Assembly: GCA_964404205.1 (NCBI GenBank) | Contig: CAYOJD010000003.1 | Coordinates: 1 to 64,000 of the forward strand | Direction of reading: 5' to 3' | Length of the DNA: 64,000 bases | Source of the DNA: CAZWBR01 sp964404205 | GTDB lineage: Bacteria > Bacteroidota > Bacteroidia > Bacteroidales > Prolixibacteraceae | Shown: one piece after another, positions 15,095-24,030 of the stretch | How positions within the stretch are numbered: the stretch's first letter is position 1 | Layout of the letters: every line of letters starts with the position of its first letter | The notes under the pieces: model-generated | Told to the model about the DNA's origin: nothing | Seen by the model: the letters and a program-made list of their open reading frames with translations, nothing else | Database searches by the model: none | Translations under genes and position numbers: made by a program

Positions 15095-16579
15095 TTACGG
15101 ACAACGATCGATTCCACCTGAACGACGACCCGACCTGCCTTTTTTCCCATTTCCTTCATCGTCATCGCTCTCGCCAAAAATAAGGTTGATCCCCACTCTG
15201 AGGTTCATATTCCGAGCTTTCGACGGATAGAATGGCGATATCAGATTGTCGGCCGCCGCATAGATTTGAAACGGGCCTCCACGGTAACCGATGCCCAAAC
15301 CAATGTTATCGTAGGTCGATTCCATCACCGAATAGCTGGCCGAGAGGGTCAGGCGATCCCACAGCAATGCATTTCCCGAAAGGGTTAAAGCTGAATGGAC
15401 CATATTGTTGTAGATGCGAACGCGGGCCAACCCCGAGACACTGAATATATCGTTGATCAGATAGTCGCCGCCGACATAAAACTTGGTTGGCAACCCGGTT
15501 GAGAAACCGTTGGTGGTGGTGTCGGGACGGAAAGTGCTCTTCAGTTTATCGACCAGGGTATCGATGGAGTCGCTGACAGAGACAGAGGTGGGCAATGAAT
15601 TGATCGGATTGGCCAGTTCGACACCTGAATAGCGAAATTGCCCCTGTTCGATAAAACTTTGGGTATTGGTCTTCCAGCCAATGGTTCCCAGATCGATCAT
15701 GCTTACCGATAACTGAAAATTATCGTTCACCTGATAGGCAAAGCCCAAATCGATGGCAAAGCCCATATTGCTGAAATTGGTAAAATAGTTGTTGGCATCG
15801 AAAACAGAGTTGACACTTTCGAGATAACCGTTCGAAGAGTTGGTCGGGTCGGCAGGATCGTTGTAAAACGTATATTCGAGCGGAGCCGACACATCGACCC
15901 GTCCGGTGGCCGTAACATCGAGGTATTCGCCGTTGGCCGGGGAACTGGCTTGCAAGTTCATCCCGTTGGTTTTTATGGCCGACATCCCAAAAAGGAGTTT
16001 CGCAGTAGCCCCGACAGTTAAAGCATCGCTCACATCGCGGGCATAAGTAAAGGCAACCTCGCGATAATGCTGTGCCCCAACTCCCATATACCCCGAGGTA
16101 TAAGTTTGTCCAACATACTGGGCATTGCCGTAATAAATTAAGTCGACAAGGTTTTGGTCGAAATAGGTTTCTGCAAACTCCTTTTCGGTCAGCGAAAGCG
16201 AAAAGAAGTTTTTGTCTTTTTTGAAACCCCCTTCGAGCACTGTAAGTGCAGCCGATTCAAAGACAAAGTTTTTGTTGCCGATGGCCGAGATGAATTTCGG
16301 GAAGTCCCAAACAAGGCTATCAGATTGGCTCCCTGCACCCTGATGAATAATATCGTTATAGCTCCAGTTATTGGTATTGGCCGACAAATCGAGTTTTGAA
16401 AAGATGGGCAGCGCCAGATACCAGCCGCTCTTGATTCCGGGACGGGCCGGGTTTAAATCTTTGGTTTGAGGAATGCCCTTCATGAAATAGAGTGTATTGG
16501 GCTGGCTGTATAGCGGTGTAATCCAAGACAGGTTAATGGCAAAAATAAGAATAAAGCCTGCGATAAAATGTTTTTTCAT
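15095..16579 (-). CDS. DUF5723-like outer-membrane beta-barrel protein
   Basis: 494 residues with a signal peptide (MKKHFIAGFILIFAINLSWITPLYSQ) and the family opening NTLYFMKGIPQTKDLNPA. A long series of amphipathic strands follows (YVGQTYTSGYMGVGAQHYREVAFTYA; NMGFAIDLGFAYQVNDNFQLSVSMIDLG; LSASYSVMESTYDNIGLGIGYRGG). It ends with an unusual charged tail (GESDDDEGNGKKGRSGRRSGGIDRCP) after the last strand. Proteins of this kind are Bacteroidota outer-membrane barrels of unknown role. It lies 6 bases downstream of a lipoprotein gene and is clearly co-transcribed with it. Confidence 0.75.
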   Translation of the reverse strand: MKKHFIAGFILIFAINLSWITPLYSQPNTLYFMKGIPQTKDLNPARPGIKSGWYLALPIFSKLDLSANTNNWSYNDIIHQGAGSQSDSLVWDFPKFISAIGNKNFVFESAALTVLEGGFKKDKNFFSLSLTEKEFAETYFDQNLVDLIYYGNAQYVGQTYTSGYMGVGAQHYREVAFTYARDVSDALTVGATAKLLFGMSAIKTNGMNLQASSPANGEYLDVTATGRVDVSAPLEYTFYNDPADPTNSSNGYLESVNSVFDANNYFTNFSNMGFAIDLGFAYQVNDNFQLSVSMIDLGTIGWKTNTQSFIEQGQFRYSGVELANPINSLPTSVSVSDSIDTLVDKLKSTFRPDTTTNGFSTGLPTKFYVGGDYLINDIFSVSGLARVRIYNNMVHSALTLSGNALLWDRLTLSASYSVMESTYDNIGLGIGYRGGPFQIYAAADNLISPFYPSKARNMNLRVGINLIFGESDDDEGNGKKGRSGRRSGGIDRCP

Positions 16580-16585
16580 AGATGA

Positions 16586-17173
16586 TTAGTTATCAATTTT
16601 CATCAAATCGACCGGGCCTTTCACCGAGATTTGAACTTTAAAATCGGAACTCAATAAATTTGCTTCTGTTACGGTTGCCCCAGCCGGAACCGTAAGCAAT
16701 GCCGAAAAGAGAAGCTGGTCGGAATCATCGATATTTTGAATATCGGCCGCCCCCAGCTTAAAAGTAGTAACGTTAGTCTCACCGGCACCGATAACACCCG
16801 AACTGTATATCTTCCCCAGTTGTATCCCCATGTAAGTAGATGCCATATTGTAAGTTACCTCAACCGGCATCTGGTTGGTAAAAGTGATGATCAAATCAAC
16901 CGAATCGACTGCTGCATGATAAAACCTGACCGATTGAACATCGTAAACTATCGGGTTCAGCACAACACTTGCCGGTACCGGATTGGTGGGTACGCCCGAC
17001 AGGGTAATGAAATCGGAAACGGGATAAGTCCCGTAAGCCAACGGGGCAAAAACCAAAGGCTTTAAACCTGTAGGATCGGTTAAACGATCCAATTCAAAAT
17101 CGTCGAGGTTGCACGACTGGAAAGCGACAGCCATTGCAATTAAAATCAAACTCCCGCGCAAGAATTTTTTCAT
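16586..17173 (-). CDS. Lipoprotein of unknown function
   Basis: 195 residues with a lipoprotein signal (MKKFLRGSLILIAMAVAFQSC, Cys21). The mature part is beta-rich with conserved-looking LKPLVFAPLAYGTYPVSDF and repeated short strands, and no catalytic motif. Only 6 bases separate it from the DUF5723-like barrel gene downstream, so the two proteins probably act together at the outer membrane. I do not recognise a named family. Confidence 0.7.
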   Translation of the reverse strand: MKKFLRGSLILIAMAVAFQSCNLDDFELDRLTDPTGLKPLVFAPLAYGTYPVSDFITLSGVPTNPVPASVVLNPIVYDVQSVRFYHAAVDSVDLIITFTNQMPVEVTYNMASTYMGIQLGKIYSSGVIGAGETNVTTFKLGAADIQNIDDSDQLLFSALLTVPAGATVTEANLLSSDFKVQISVKGPVDLMKIDN

Positions 17174-17252
17174 ATTGAGGTTAAAAAAATTGTCAAAAAT
17201 GAATCCCGTTTTTCTTTAGCCAAACACTATACCGCCAAACTGGTAAGCCGCC

Positions 17253-20006
17253 CTACTTTTGGGCCAACGGTTGTTTCAACTGGTAATTGTTCAGATAACC
17301 GTCGGACGAGCCGACCAACAGGTTCAGCACACTTTCGCCACGGGTAAAAAATCCGGCTGCGAAAGGCGAATGGCCATAAAGCGGCGGCTCCATCAATAAA
17401 GTACCATCGCTATTGTAAATCAACACGCTCGTCGACTCAGGAATGACAACACCCACCTTGCTTATGCCCTCCCAGGGCAAAAGGTAAATGTTGGGATCAG
17501 CCTTTTGTTCGAAGGTTTGCGTAAACAGAACGGCTCCGCTGCTATCGAAGGCCGAGAGCGTATTTTCGTCAAGGAAAATATAATCAACCTTTTTGTCCCC
17601 ATTCAAGTCAGCGGCTTCAAAATGATGCTCCGGTGTGAATTTCCCCACAGAAAGGCTCTCCTCTTTGCCATCAAAATTGTAAAAATGAATATTGCCTTCA
17701 CGATCGGTTTTGATAAGCCTGATGCCGTTCTTTCCCACTTTTTCAAAAACAAAATCGTTTGACGACAAGGCGATTGATTGATCGAACGTAACACGATCTT
17801 TTCCTTTACGATCGAGAATGTAAATTCTGGATTTATCGAAAAAGACGATATAATCTTTAGGGCCAACGCGCAAATGATGCACAGACTGAACGACATCGTG
17901 TTCGCTTTTCATGGGCTCCCAGCCATCGACCATATTCCCTTTTTTGTCGTAGAGATAGATTTTATGATCCTCACCGGCAATGCAAAAACGGTAATCGCGA
18001 CGATTGTCGTAATCGAAAACAGAAACACTGTTGGTCGCTGCCGATCGCAGCATAATAGGGAAATTGGGGAGGTTGTTTCCCTTTTGATCGAGCAGATAGA
18101 TACTTTCGCGCGTATTGAAAAGTAACTGCACCTTGCCATCTTTCAGAAAATCGATGGTTTTAACCTCTCCCACTATAGCCGAAGGAAGCCTTACTTTCCA
18201 GATTTGACGGCCCACTTTATTGACCATTATCAGGTGATGTTCGCTATCCTGAAAAATCACAGCCTTTTCGCCCTTGTCGAAAGGATTTGTCACAAACTGC
18301 GGCTGGCTGATAATGGCAGAACCGATAAAACTACGCCATGCTGCGTTGCTCCTTGCTTTCGGGTCGGCATTGTATTTTAGCTTTATCGTGTTGTAAATCA
18401 TTTTATTTTCGGCTCCAAACTGCCATCCGAATGCCTCGATATTGGAGATAGCGCCAAGTTGTTTATCCAGGCTCTGGTTGACCATATCGGAAAAAACGTT
18501 GCTCAGAAAGGCTGCCGCGTAAGCTGGTTGAAACCAAACGGTAAAACTGGACCACTGCGACATGCCGGTTTCGAAATCCTTAAAATAACGGTCGTTCCCC
18601 AGCGTTTCGCCCACCACCAATGCGCGCAGATAACGCTCAACTGTTTCGTATGAAGCGCCCATTATCAGGCAATTGTCGTAGATGGTGAACCACGAGGTAC
18701 GTGCACCATTGAATAATCGCCCAAATACTTTCCCGCCAAAATCGGCTACCGGCCAGTTGGCAATATCGTATGTTGTTTCCTGATCGACCTGAAATTTGCG
18801 TGTGCCATCTTTCGCCCCCGTTTTCGAAGCTGAGAGTTTGGCCGCATTCATCAATATGGCACCGGCATTGCTCCCGCTGTTCAGTTTCATCACCAGCAAA
18901 CGGTTTTCATCCGGTTGCAAAGAATCGTACCGGGTATAAACCACACCCACTTCGCCTTCAAGGTGATCGGTGACAAACTTCACCAGGTCGACACCTGAAG
19001 TGGCTACCGCCTCATCGATGCCAGATTTCCAGGCCTCCAGTTCTCCACAATTCGACAAATAGGATTGATAATCTTTGAAATAATTGACTGGATTATCAAG
19101 GTTTAGTGTAAGGAAGAAAGATGTCGATGCCGGAAGGTATTCTTTCAGTGTAAATTCACGGGTTTTCTGATATAGAAACAGGTCGAGGTAGCTGTTGAAG
19201 GTCTCGTCAGAAAAACTGAAACCGTTCAGCATAAGAAGGTTGTCTTTTTGTGTCAAATCAACTTCCGACCAGACAGCGTACCCACTTTTCTGATAAAACT
19301 GGTTCATCGTGTCGGAAAGCGCCGGCGATATCAATCCCGGCAGGTATTTGTGATTGAAAAAGAGGTTGACATCGATATTTTGGGCCGTTGTCTTGTTCAC
19401 CTTCCTGAAATGGGGATCATCGATAACCGATGGCTGGTTCATCTGTAATATCGCCTTTTCAATCAATTTCGAATTGGTTGCCGCCAGACAAATTCCCATG
19501 AAAAAAGAAATAAAAAAAGGATTTCCCGAACGGGCACGATATTCGAGTACGGTAGCCCCTGCGATTTCTGTTTTGCGGGGCTTGTCGTTCCATTGTCCAA
19601 AATATTGGGAAATGAATTCGGCCAAAGCCCTTTTCTCCGACAGGCTTGCCAACTCAATCAAATAGAGGTTTCCGGAGTTTGACGGCACTACGATCAGGCT
19701 CTTTTGGGCAAACCCCTGTTTCGCTTTGGGGTTTCCGTTCACCAGCGAATCGAGACGCTGAAGTCCGCGATGGCTTTCGCCTACGGCTTCGAATACTGAA
19801 AGTTCTTTCCAGAAAGAGTTGGTTGCAGACTGAGAGGCGTAATCGCCAATTTTCTGGATACGGACAAAAAAAGGAGTATCGACCGGAACCGCCCTCAGCG
19901 AGGAGGTGCCAAAATATTTCGATTCCTGTGCAAAGATAAACCAGCCTATGGCAACCCCAGCCATCAGCACAGCGGCAATGATAATAACAATTTTTTTCGT
20001 AGACAT
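17253..20006 (-). CDS. Membrane-anchored DUF3352-like protein with C-terminal beta-propeller
   Basis: 917 residues from ATG 20006; a TTG two codons upstream is the alternative. One N-terminal anchor (KKIVIIIAAVLMAGVAIGWFIFA) puts the rest in the periplasm. Residues about 35-540 resemble DUF3352-type domains, with alternating strands and Lys/Asp-rich helices. From about 565 there are repeated short blades: HHLIMVNKVGRQIWKVRLP, SIYLLDQKGNNLPNFPI, KIYLYDKKGNMVDGW and RIYILDRKGKDRV, plus a DLNGDKKVDYIFLD calcium-loop-like motif. This is a PQQ/VCBS-like propeller of about six blades. No enzymatic motif is seen. It is transcribed in the same direction as the lipoprotein and barrel genes. Confidence 0.7.
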   Translation of the reverse strand: MSTKKIVIIIAAVLMAGVAIGWFIFAQESKYFGTSSLRAVPVDTPFFVRIQKIGDYASQSATNSFWKELSVFEAVGESHRGLQRLDSLVNGNPKAKQGFAQKSLIVVPSNSGNLYLIELASLSEKRALAEFISQYFGQWNDKPRKTEIAGATVLEYRARSGNPFFISFFMGICLAATNSKLIEKAILQMNQPSVIDDPHFRKVNKTTAQNIDVNLFFNHKYLPGLISPALSDTMNQFYQKSGYAVWSEVDLTQKDNLLMLNGFSFSDETFNSYLDLFLYQKTREFTLKEYLPASTSFFLTLNLDNPVNYFKDYQSYLSNCGELEAWKSGIDEAVATSGVDLVKFVTDHLEGEVGVVYTRYDSLQPDENRLLVMKLNSGSNAGAILMNAAKLSASKTGAKDGTRKFQVDQETTYDIANWPVADFGGKVFGRLFNGARTSWFTIYDNCLIMGASYETVERYLRALVVGETLGNDRYFKDFETGMSQWSSFTVWFQPAYAAAFLSNVFSDMVNQSLDKQLGAISNIEAFGWQFGAENKMIYNTIKLKYNADPKARSNAAWRSFIGSAIISQPQFVTNPFDKGEKAVIFQDSEHHLIMVNKVGRQIWKVRLPSAIVGEVKTIDFLKDGKVQLLFNTRESIYLLDQKGNNLPNFPIMLRSAATNSVSVFDYDNRRDYRFCIAGEDHKIYLYDKKGNMVDGWEPMKSEHDVVQSVHHLRVGPKDYIVFFDKSRIYILDRKGKDRVTFDQSIALSSNDFVFEKVGKNGIRLIKTDREGNIHFYNFDGKEESLSVGKFTPEHHFEAADLNGDKKVDYIFLDENTLSAFDSSGAVLFTQTFEQKADPNIYLLPWEGISKVGVVIPESTSVLIYNSDGTLLMEPPLYGHSPFAAGFFTRGESVLNLLVGSSDGYLNNYQLKQPLAQK

Positions 20007-20121
20007 TCGCAAAAGCCTGATTAGACGTTTTTGACGCAGCTAAAAATAACAAAACGCTTCAAAAACTATCTTAAATTAATGATAATTAATGCTACAAGTC
20101 AACCCCTTGAGTAAATATTTC

Positions 20122-21375
20122 TTACGGACGGACTGAAGCCGCTTCGACAATTCGGTAAACTTTGTCTGACCGTCTGATTTTCTGATCGATAGAAATGGAG
20201 CAAAAACACCCTTTTGGTGCTTCATCAACAGGTTTGAGCTCAACCCTGACCTCAGGAACAACCAACTCGACTACGCCAGTCGTTGTTCCGGTAATTAAAA
20301 TTTCTTCGCCGGGCTTTATCGAACCTGTTTCGAGTTTGATTTCGGCTACCCCGATATTTGCAAAATAGTTGGTCACTTTGCCCAGATAAATCTTTCGCTT
20401 GGTGGCCAGATTACCGTAGTTATTGCTCCATTCGCCCAGGCGTTGCCCCATGTAATAACCGTCCCAGAAACCCCGATTGAAAACTGTAGCAAGGCTTTTA
20501 TCCCAACCTGCTATTTTTTCATCGGTAAAATTGTTATCGAAATAGGCCTCAACAGCTTCGTGGTAACATTTCACCACGGTTGAAACATATTCGGCACTGC
20601 GCGCACGGCCTTCGATTTTCAGCACGCTGATTCCGGCATCGAGCAACTTATTCAGGAAATGAATGGTTTTCAAATCCTTTGGCGACATAATGTATTCGTT
20701 GTCTATTTCGAGTTCGGCTCCAGTCTCCTTGTCGGTTACCACATAGGCCCGGCGACAGGTTTGCATACACGAACCACGGTTGGCCGAAGCATTCATCTCG
20801 TGAAGCGACATATAACATTTTCCCGAAACGGCCATACATAGTGCACCGTGGACAAACATTTCGAGACGGACAAGGTTGCCCGAAGGCCCGCGCAAATCCT
20901 CTTCAGCTATCCGGCGTGAAATCTCCTTCACTTTGTCGATATTCATCTCGCGGGCCAGGACCATCACATCGGCAAACTGGGCATAAAACTTTACCGCCTG
21001 ATAGTTGGTAATGTTCACCTGTGTGGAAATATGCACTTCGACCCCATGGGTGCGGCACATCTGGATAACAGCCATATCGGCGGCAATAACGGCACTGACC
21101 CCGGCCTCTTTGGCCGCTTTCACAATATTTTCGAGCGTATCGAACTCTTCATCAAACACTTCAGTGTTTACGGTAAGGTAGCTTTTCACTCCGGCCTCGC
21201 GGCTACGCAACGCTATCTCTTTCATATCGTCGAGCGAGAAGTTGCTGGCGGAACGCGCGCGCATATTCAGGTGTTCGACCCCAAAATAGATAGAGCCGGC
21301 ACCGGCATTAATGGCTGCCATCAACGACTCGTACGAGCCAACCGGTGCCATTATTTCTATATCGTTTCTATTCAT
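20122..21375 (-). CDS. U32 family peptidase-like / tRNA-hydroxylation type protein
   Basis: 417 residues from ATG 21375; the longer frame to 21522 is rejected because the promoter at 21448-21477 falls inside it. U32 hallmarks: IEIMAPVGSYESLMAAINAGAGSIYFG, NMRARSASNF, LTVNTEVFDEEF, EVHISTQVNITN, LEMFVHGALCMAVSGKCYMS and the four-Cys cluster around SGKCYMS...GSCMQTCRRAY. The related E. coli proteins TrhP/YegQ and RlhA make 5-hydroxyuridine in tRNA and 5-hydroxycytidine in rRNA; protease activity is known for some other members. Given the cysteine set and length, an RNA-hydroxylation role is more likely, but this is inference. Confidence 0.88.
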   Translation of the reverse strand: MNRNDIEIMAPVGSYESLMAAINAGAGSIYFGVEHLNMRARSASNFSLDDMKEIALRSREAGVKSYLTVNTEVFDEEFDTLENIVKAAKEAGVSAVIAADMAVIQMCRTHGVEVHISTQVNITNYQAVKFYAQFADVMVLAREMNIDKVKEISRRIAEEDLRGPSGNLVRLEMFVHGALCMAVSGKCYMSLHEMNASANRGSCMQTCRRAYVVTDKETGAELEIDNEYIMSPKDLKTIHFLNKLLDAGISVLKIEGRARSAEYVSTVVKCYHEAVEAYFDNNFTDEKIAGWDKSLATVFNRGFWDGYYMGQRLGEWSNNYGNLATKRKIYLGKVTNYFANIGVAEIKLETGSIKPGEEILITGTTTGVVELVVPEVRVELKPVDEAPKGCFCSISIDQKIRRSDKVYRIVEAASVRP

Positions 21376-21447
21376 TTTCAATTTGTTGTTATATCTGTGC
21401 CCGGTTTTTGGTAAATCCGGTTTCCGGGCATCATTTATTTTCCCCGA

Positions 21448-21477
21448 CAAAGGTAGGATAATCAGCAGCTTTGGCAA
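21448..21477 (-). promoter_or_regulatory. Complete promoter of U32 gene (TTG - 19 bp - TACCTTTG)
   Basis: Minus strand: TTG at 21477-21475, 19 bp, then TACCTTTG at 21455-21448. This matches the Bacteroidota -33/-7 consensus and gives a leader of about 70 bases to ATG 21375. Confidence 0.65.
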
Positions 21478-21577
21478 AGCGTTCTTTTTTTGCAAATTTC
21501 TATACCCCGCAATCAACCCCAAAGCCAGTCATCTCGTCTATTTGTTAAAAATATTAAAACTCTTTTTGCCCTAACTG

Positions 21578-21608
21578 TTGGCAGGTAGGCCAACGAAGAG
21601 TATATTTG
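21578..21608 (+). promoter_or_regulatory. Complete promoter of GH32 gene (TTG - 20 bp - TATATTTG)
   Basis: TTG at 21578-21580, 20 bp, then TATATTTG at 21601-21608. The TTG would otherwise be read as the start codon of the longest GH32 frame. Predicted start near 21613, about 31 bases before ATG 21644. Confidence 0.7.
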
Positions 21609-21643
21609 ACATCAACCGCCAATCGCATTTTCAGATTTTAAGC

Positions 21644-23086
21644 ATGTTCAAAATGAGACATCTACTATTCCTGATTCCCGCGCTTTTACTGCTCACGGCT
21701 GCAAAACCGGACAAAAACTATTACAACGAAAAGTACAGACCTCAGTTTCACTTCTCTCCGGAAAAGAACTGGATGAACGACCCCAATGGCCTGGTTTTTT
21801 ACGATGGCGAATACCACCTTTTCTATCAATACAATCCGTTTGGGAAAGAGTGGGGTTACATGCACTGGGGCCACGCCGTCAGCAAAGATCTGGTGCGGTG
21901 GGAGCATCTTCCGATTGCCATCACCCCTGACGAAAGCTCGACCGACAAAAGCCGGTGCACCGCTTTCTCGGGATGCGCCATTGTTGACGAAAATAATGTT
22001 ACCGGCTTCCGGAAAGGCGAAAACAAAACACTGATTATTTTTTACACCAGTCAGGATTGCGGCCAACGAATGGCTTACAGCAACGATAAAGGTCGCACCT
22101 GGGTGAAATACGATAAAAATCCCATCCTCCCGTTTGCCAACGACGATGCCCGCGACCCGAAAGTATTCTTTCACCAACCTTCAGGAAAATGGGTGATGGT
22201 ACTCTATCGCCGTCCCGGCAACGACGAGGCCAAGCAGGGCATCTCCATTTACAACTCGTCGAACCTTACCGACTGGGAATATCAAAGCCACGTGGAAGGG
22301 TTTTACGAATGTCCCGATCTGTTCGAGCTTCCGCTGAATGATAATAAATCAGAAAAAAAATGGGTGCTTCAGGGTGCCGATGGCAGCTATTATGTTGGAA
22401 GTTTCGATGGCAAAACATTTTCCCCCGAAACCCCTATGAAAAAGATGGACAATGGGGCCAATTTTTACGCTGCACAAACATGGTCAAACCATCCTGAAGG
22501 GAAAGTGGTTCAGATTGCCTGGATGAAAGGCGGTGATTATCCCGACATGCCTTACAACGGACAGATGAATTTTCCGACTGAACTCACGTTACGTTCGACA
22601 GCCAACGGGCCGGTACTGCTTCGCAATCCGGTCGGGACCATTGCCACGCTTTACGACCAGAGCATCAAACGTTCAGACAAAAACTATATTCCCGGGCTAA
22701 AGAACAATCTTTTAGGGGCATTGAAAGGGGATGCTTTTCATATAAAAGCCATTTTTGAAATTAAAAGTTCCGACAATTTTGGTTTCCTTATCCGAAGTGG
22801 CAAAGATGCAGCAGGAACCGAAGTACGCTACGAAACATCGAAGAAAATGCTTTATGCCAATGGGTTAAAGATGAACATTGAGCCCATTGACGGCAAAATC
22901 GAGATGGAGATCCTGATCGACCGTTCCACCATCGAAATCTTTTGCAATGGAGGTGAAAATGTATTGTCGACCTATTTTCAACCCGAAGCGGGAAATGATG
23001 ACCTTGTACTTTTCACCCAGGGAGGCGAGTTGCTTGTAAAAGATTTAACAGTCAGCAAAATCCGTTCAGCCTGGGTCGAAAAATAA
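21644..23086 (+). CDS. Glycoside hydrolase family 32 (fructan/sucrose hydrolase)
   Basis: 480 residues from ATG 21644, downstream of a complete promoter; a second ATG at 21653 is also possible. A signal peptide (MRHLLFLIPALLLLTA) predicts export. GH32 catalytic motifs are all present: nucleophile Asp in NWMNDPNGLVF, transition-state Asp in DARDPKVF and acid/base Glu in FYECPDLFEL. The C-terminal beta-sandwich includes EILIDRSTIEIFCNGG, as in levanases and exo-inulinases. Likely substrates are beta-fructans or sucrose, cleaved outside the cytoplasm. No fructokinase, SusC/SusD or sugar transporter adjoins it. The PHP gene begins 12 bases downstream, so the two may share a transcript. Confidence 0.93.
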   Translation: MFKMRHLLFLIPALLLLTAAKPDKNYYNEKYRPQFHFSPEKNWMNDPNGLVFYDGEYHLFYQYNPFGKEWGYMHWGHAVSKDLVRWEHLPIAITPDESSTDKSRCTAFSGCAIVDENNVTGFRKGENKTLIIFYTSQDCGQRMAYSNDKGRTWVKYDKNPILPFANDDARDPKVFFHQPSGKWVMVLYRRPGNDEAKQGISIYNSSNLTDWEYQSHVEGFYECPDLFELPLNDNKSEKKWVLQGADGSYYVGSFDGKTFSPETPMKKMDNGANFYAAQTWSNHPEGKVVQIAWMKGGDYPDMPYNGQMNFPTELTLRSTANGPVLLRNPVGTIATLYDQSIKRSDKNYIPGLKNNLLGALKGDAFHIKAIFEIKSSDNFGFLIRSGKDAAGTEVRYETSKKMLYANGLKMNIEPIDGKIEMEILIDRSTIEIFCNGGENVLSTYFQPEAGNDDLVLFTQGGELLVKDLTVSKIRSAWVEK

Positions 23087-23098
23087 GCATCACAGCCG

Positions 23099-23887
23099 AT
23101 GAAACCCACCACATTCGATTATCATATGCACACCACCAGCTCCGATGGCAACAACAGCCATCGCGAGATGGTCGAGTCGGCTATAAACAAAGGCTTTGGC
23201 GAGATCGGGTTCTCCGACCATTTTTGCATCAAACAGCCCTGCAACTGGGCTGTTGGCAGCAATGGAATTCAGGCACTGTTCGATAAGATTGAAGAGGTTC
23301 GCCAGCTTTACGGTGAAAAAATCGATATTTTAAGCGGTATCGAAGTTGACTACTTTTCGGATAGCGAGTTCGAATTAGCAGAAATTCTTCGTCAATACCC
23401 TTTCGATTATGTTACAGGTTCAGTCCATTTCCTCGGAGAATGGAATTATGATTCGTCGCCCGACGGATACGACCTTTACGATATTGATTTTCTTTACGAG
23501 TGGTACTTCAAGGAGTTGCAACAGGCGGCACAGTCAGGACTGTTCAATATTATGGCCCATCCCGATTTGATTAAAAAGTTTAGAATCTGGCCCCAGCACC
23601 CGCCCATAGTGCTTTTTCGGGAAACAGCCCGGATATTTGCCCGTTCGGGTGTCACTTTTGAGGTGAATACCAGTGGAATTGACCGTCCGTGTGGTGAGTT
23701 TTTCCCGGGAGAAGCGTTTCTGAAAGAGCTTTACGATGCAGGTGTACCGGTTACACTTGGCTCAGACTCCCATCATCAGACCCAGATTGGAAGGCACTTT
23801 ACTGAGGCAAAAAAGATGCTGAAAGATTTTGGCTATCAATCGCTGACTCGATTTAAGCAGCGAGTTCCCAGCCAGTTCCCTTTTTGA
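23099..23887 (+). CDS. PHP-domain histidinol-phosphatase (HisJ-like)
   Basis: 262 residues. The PHP metal motif DYHMHTTSSDGN opens the protein, followed by IGFSDHF, GIEVDYF, YVTGSVHFLG, NIMAHPDLIKKF, FEVNTSGI and LGSDSHHQTQIG, the ordered metal-ligand segments of HisJ/HisK-type phosphatases. It would dephosphorylate histidinol phosphate in histidine synthesis, although PHP phosphatases with other substrates look similar and no other his gene is in this window. It starts 12 bases after the GH32 stop codon. Cytosolic. Confidence 0.87.
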   Translation: MKPTTFDYHMHTTSSDGNNSHREMVESAINKGFGEIGFSDHFCIKQPCNWAVGSNGIQALFDKIEEVRQLYGEKIDILSGIEVDYFSDSEFELAEILRQYPFDYVTGSVHFLGEWNYDSSPDGYDLYDIDFLYEWYFKELQQAAQSGLFNIMAHPDLIKKFRIWPQHPPIVLFRETARIFARSGVTFEVNTSGIDRPCGEFFPGEAFLKELYDAGVPVTLGSDSHHQTQIGRHFTEAKKMLKDFGYQSLTRFKQRVPSQFPF

Positions 23888-23977
23888 ACACTCTACAAAT
23901 GACACCTAAATCCTGAATTTCCGTAACCCGGAAACTATCTCCACGTACGCTATTCTGTTACAATTGAAATAAATCTT

Positions 23978-23985
23978 TAACTTTG
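23978..23985 (+). promoter_or_regulatory. -7 promoter element TAACTTTG of dxs
   Basis: TAACTTTG fits TAnnTTTG; predicted start near 23990. This leaves too little room for the TTG start at 24001 to be favoured and supports ATG 24031. Confidence 0.5.
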
Positions 23986-24030
23986 ACCCACTATTAACAT
24001 TTGGCACGAATCAGAACAGAGAACCCAGCT

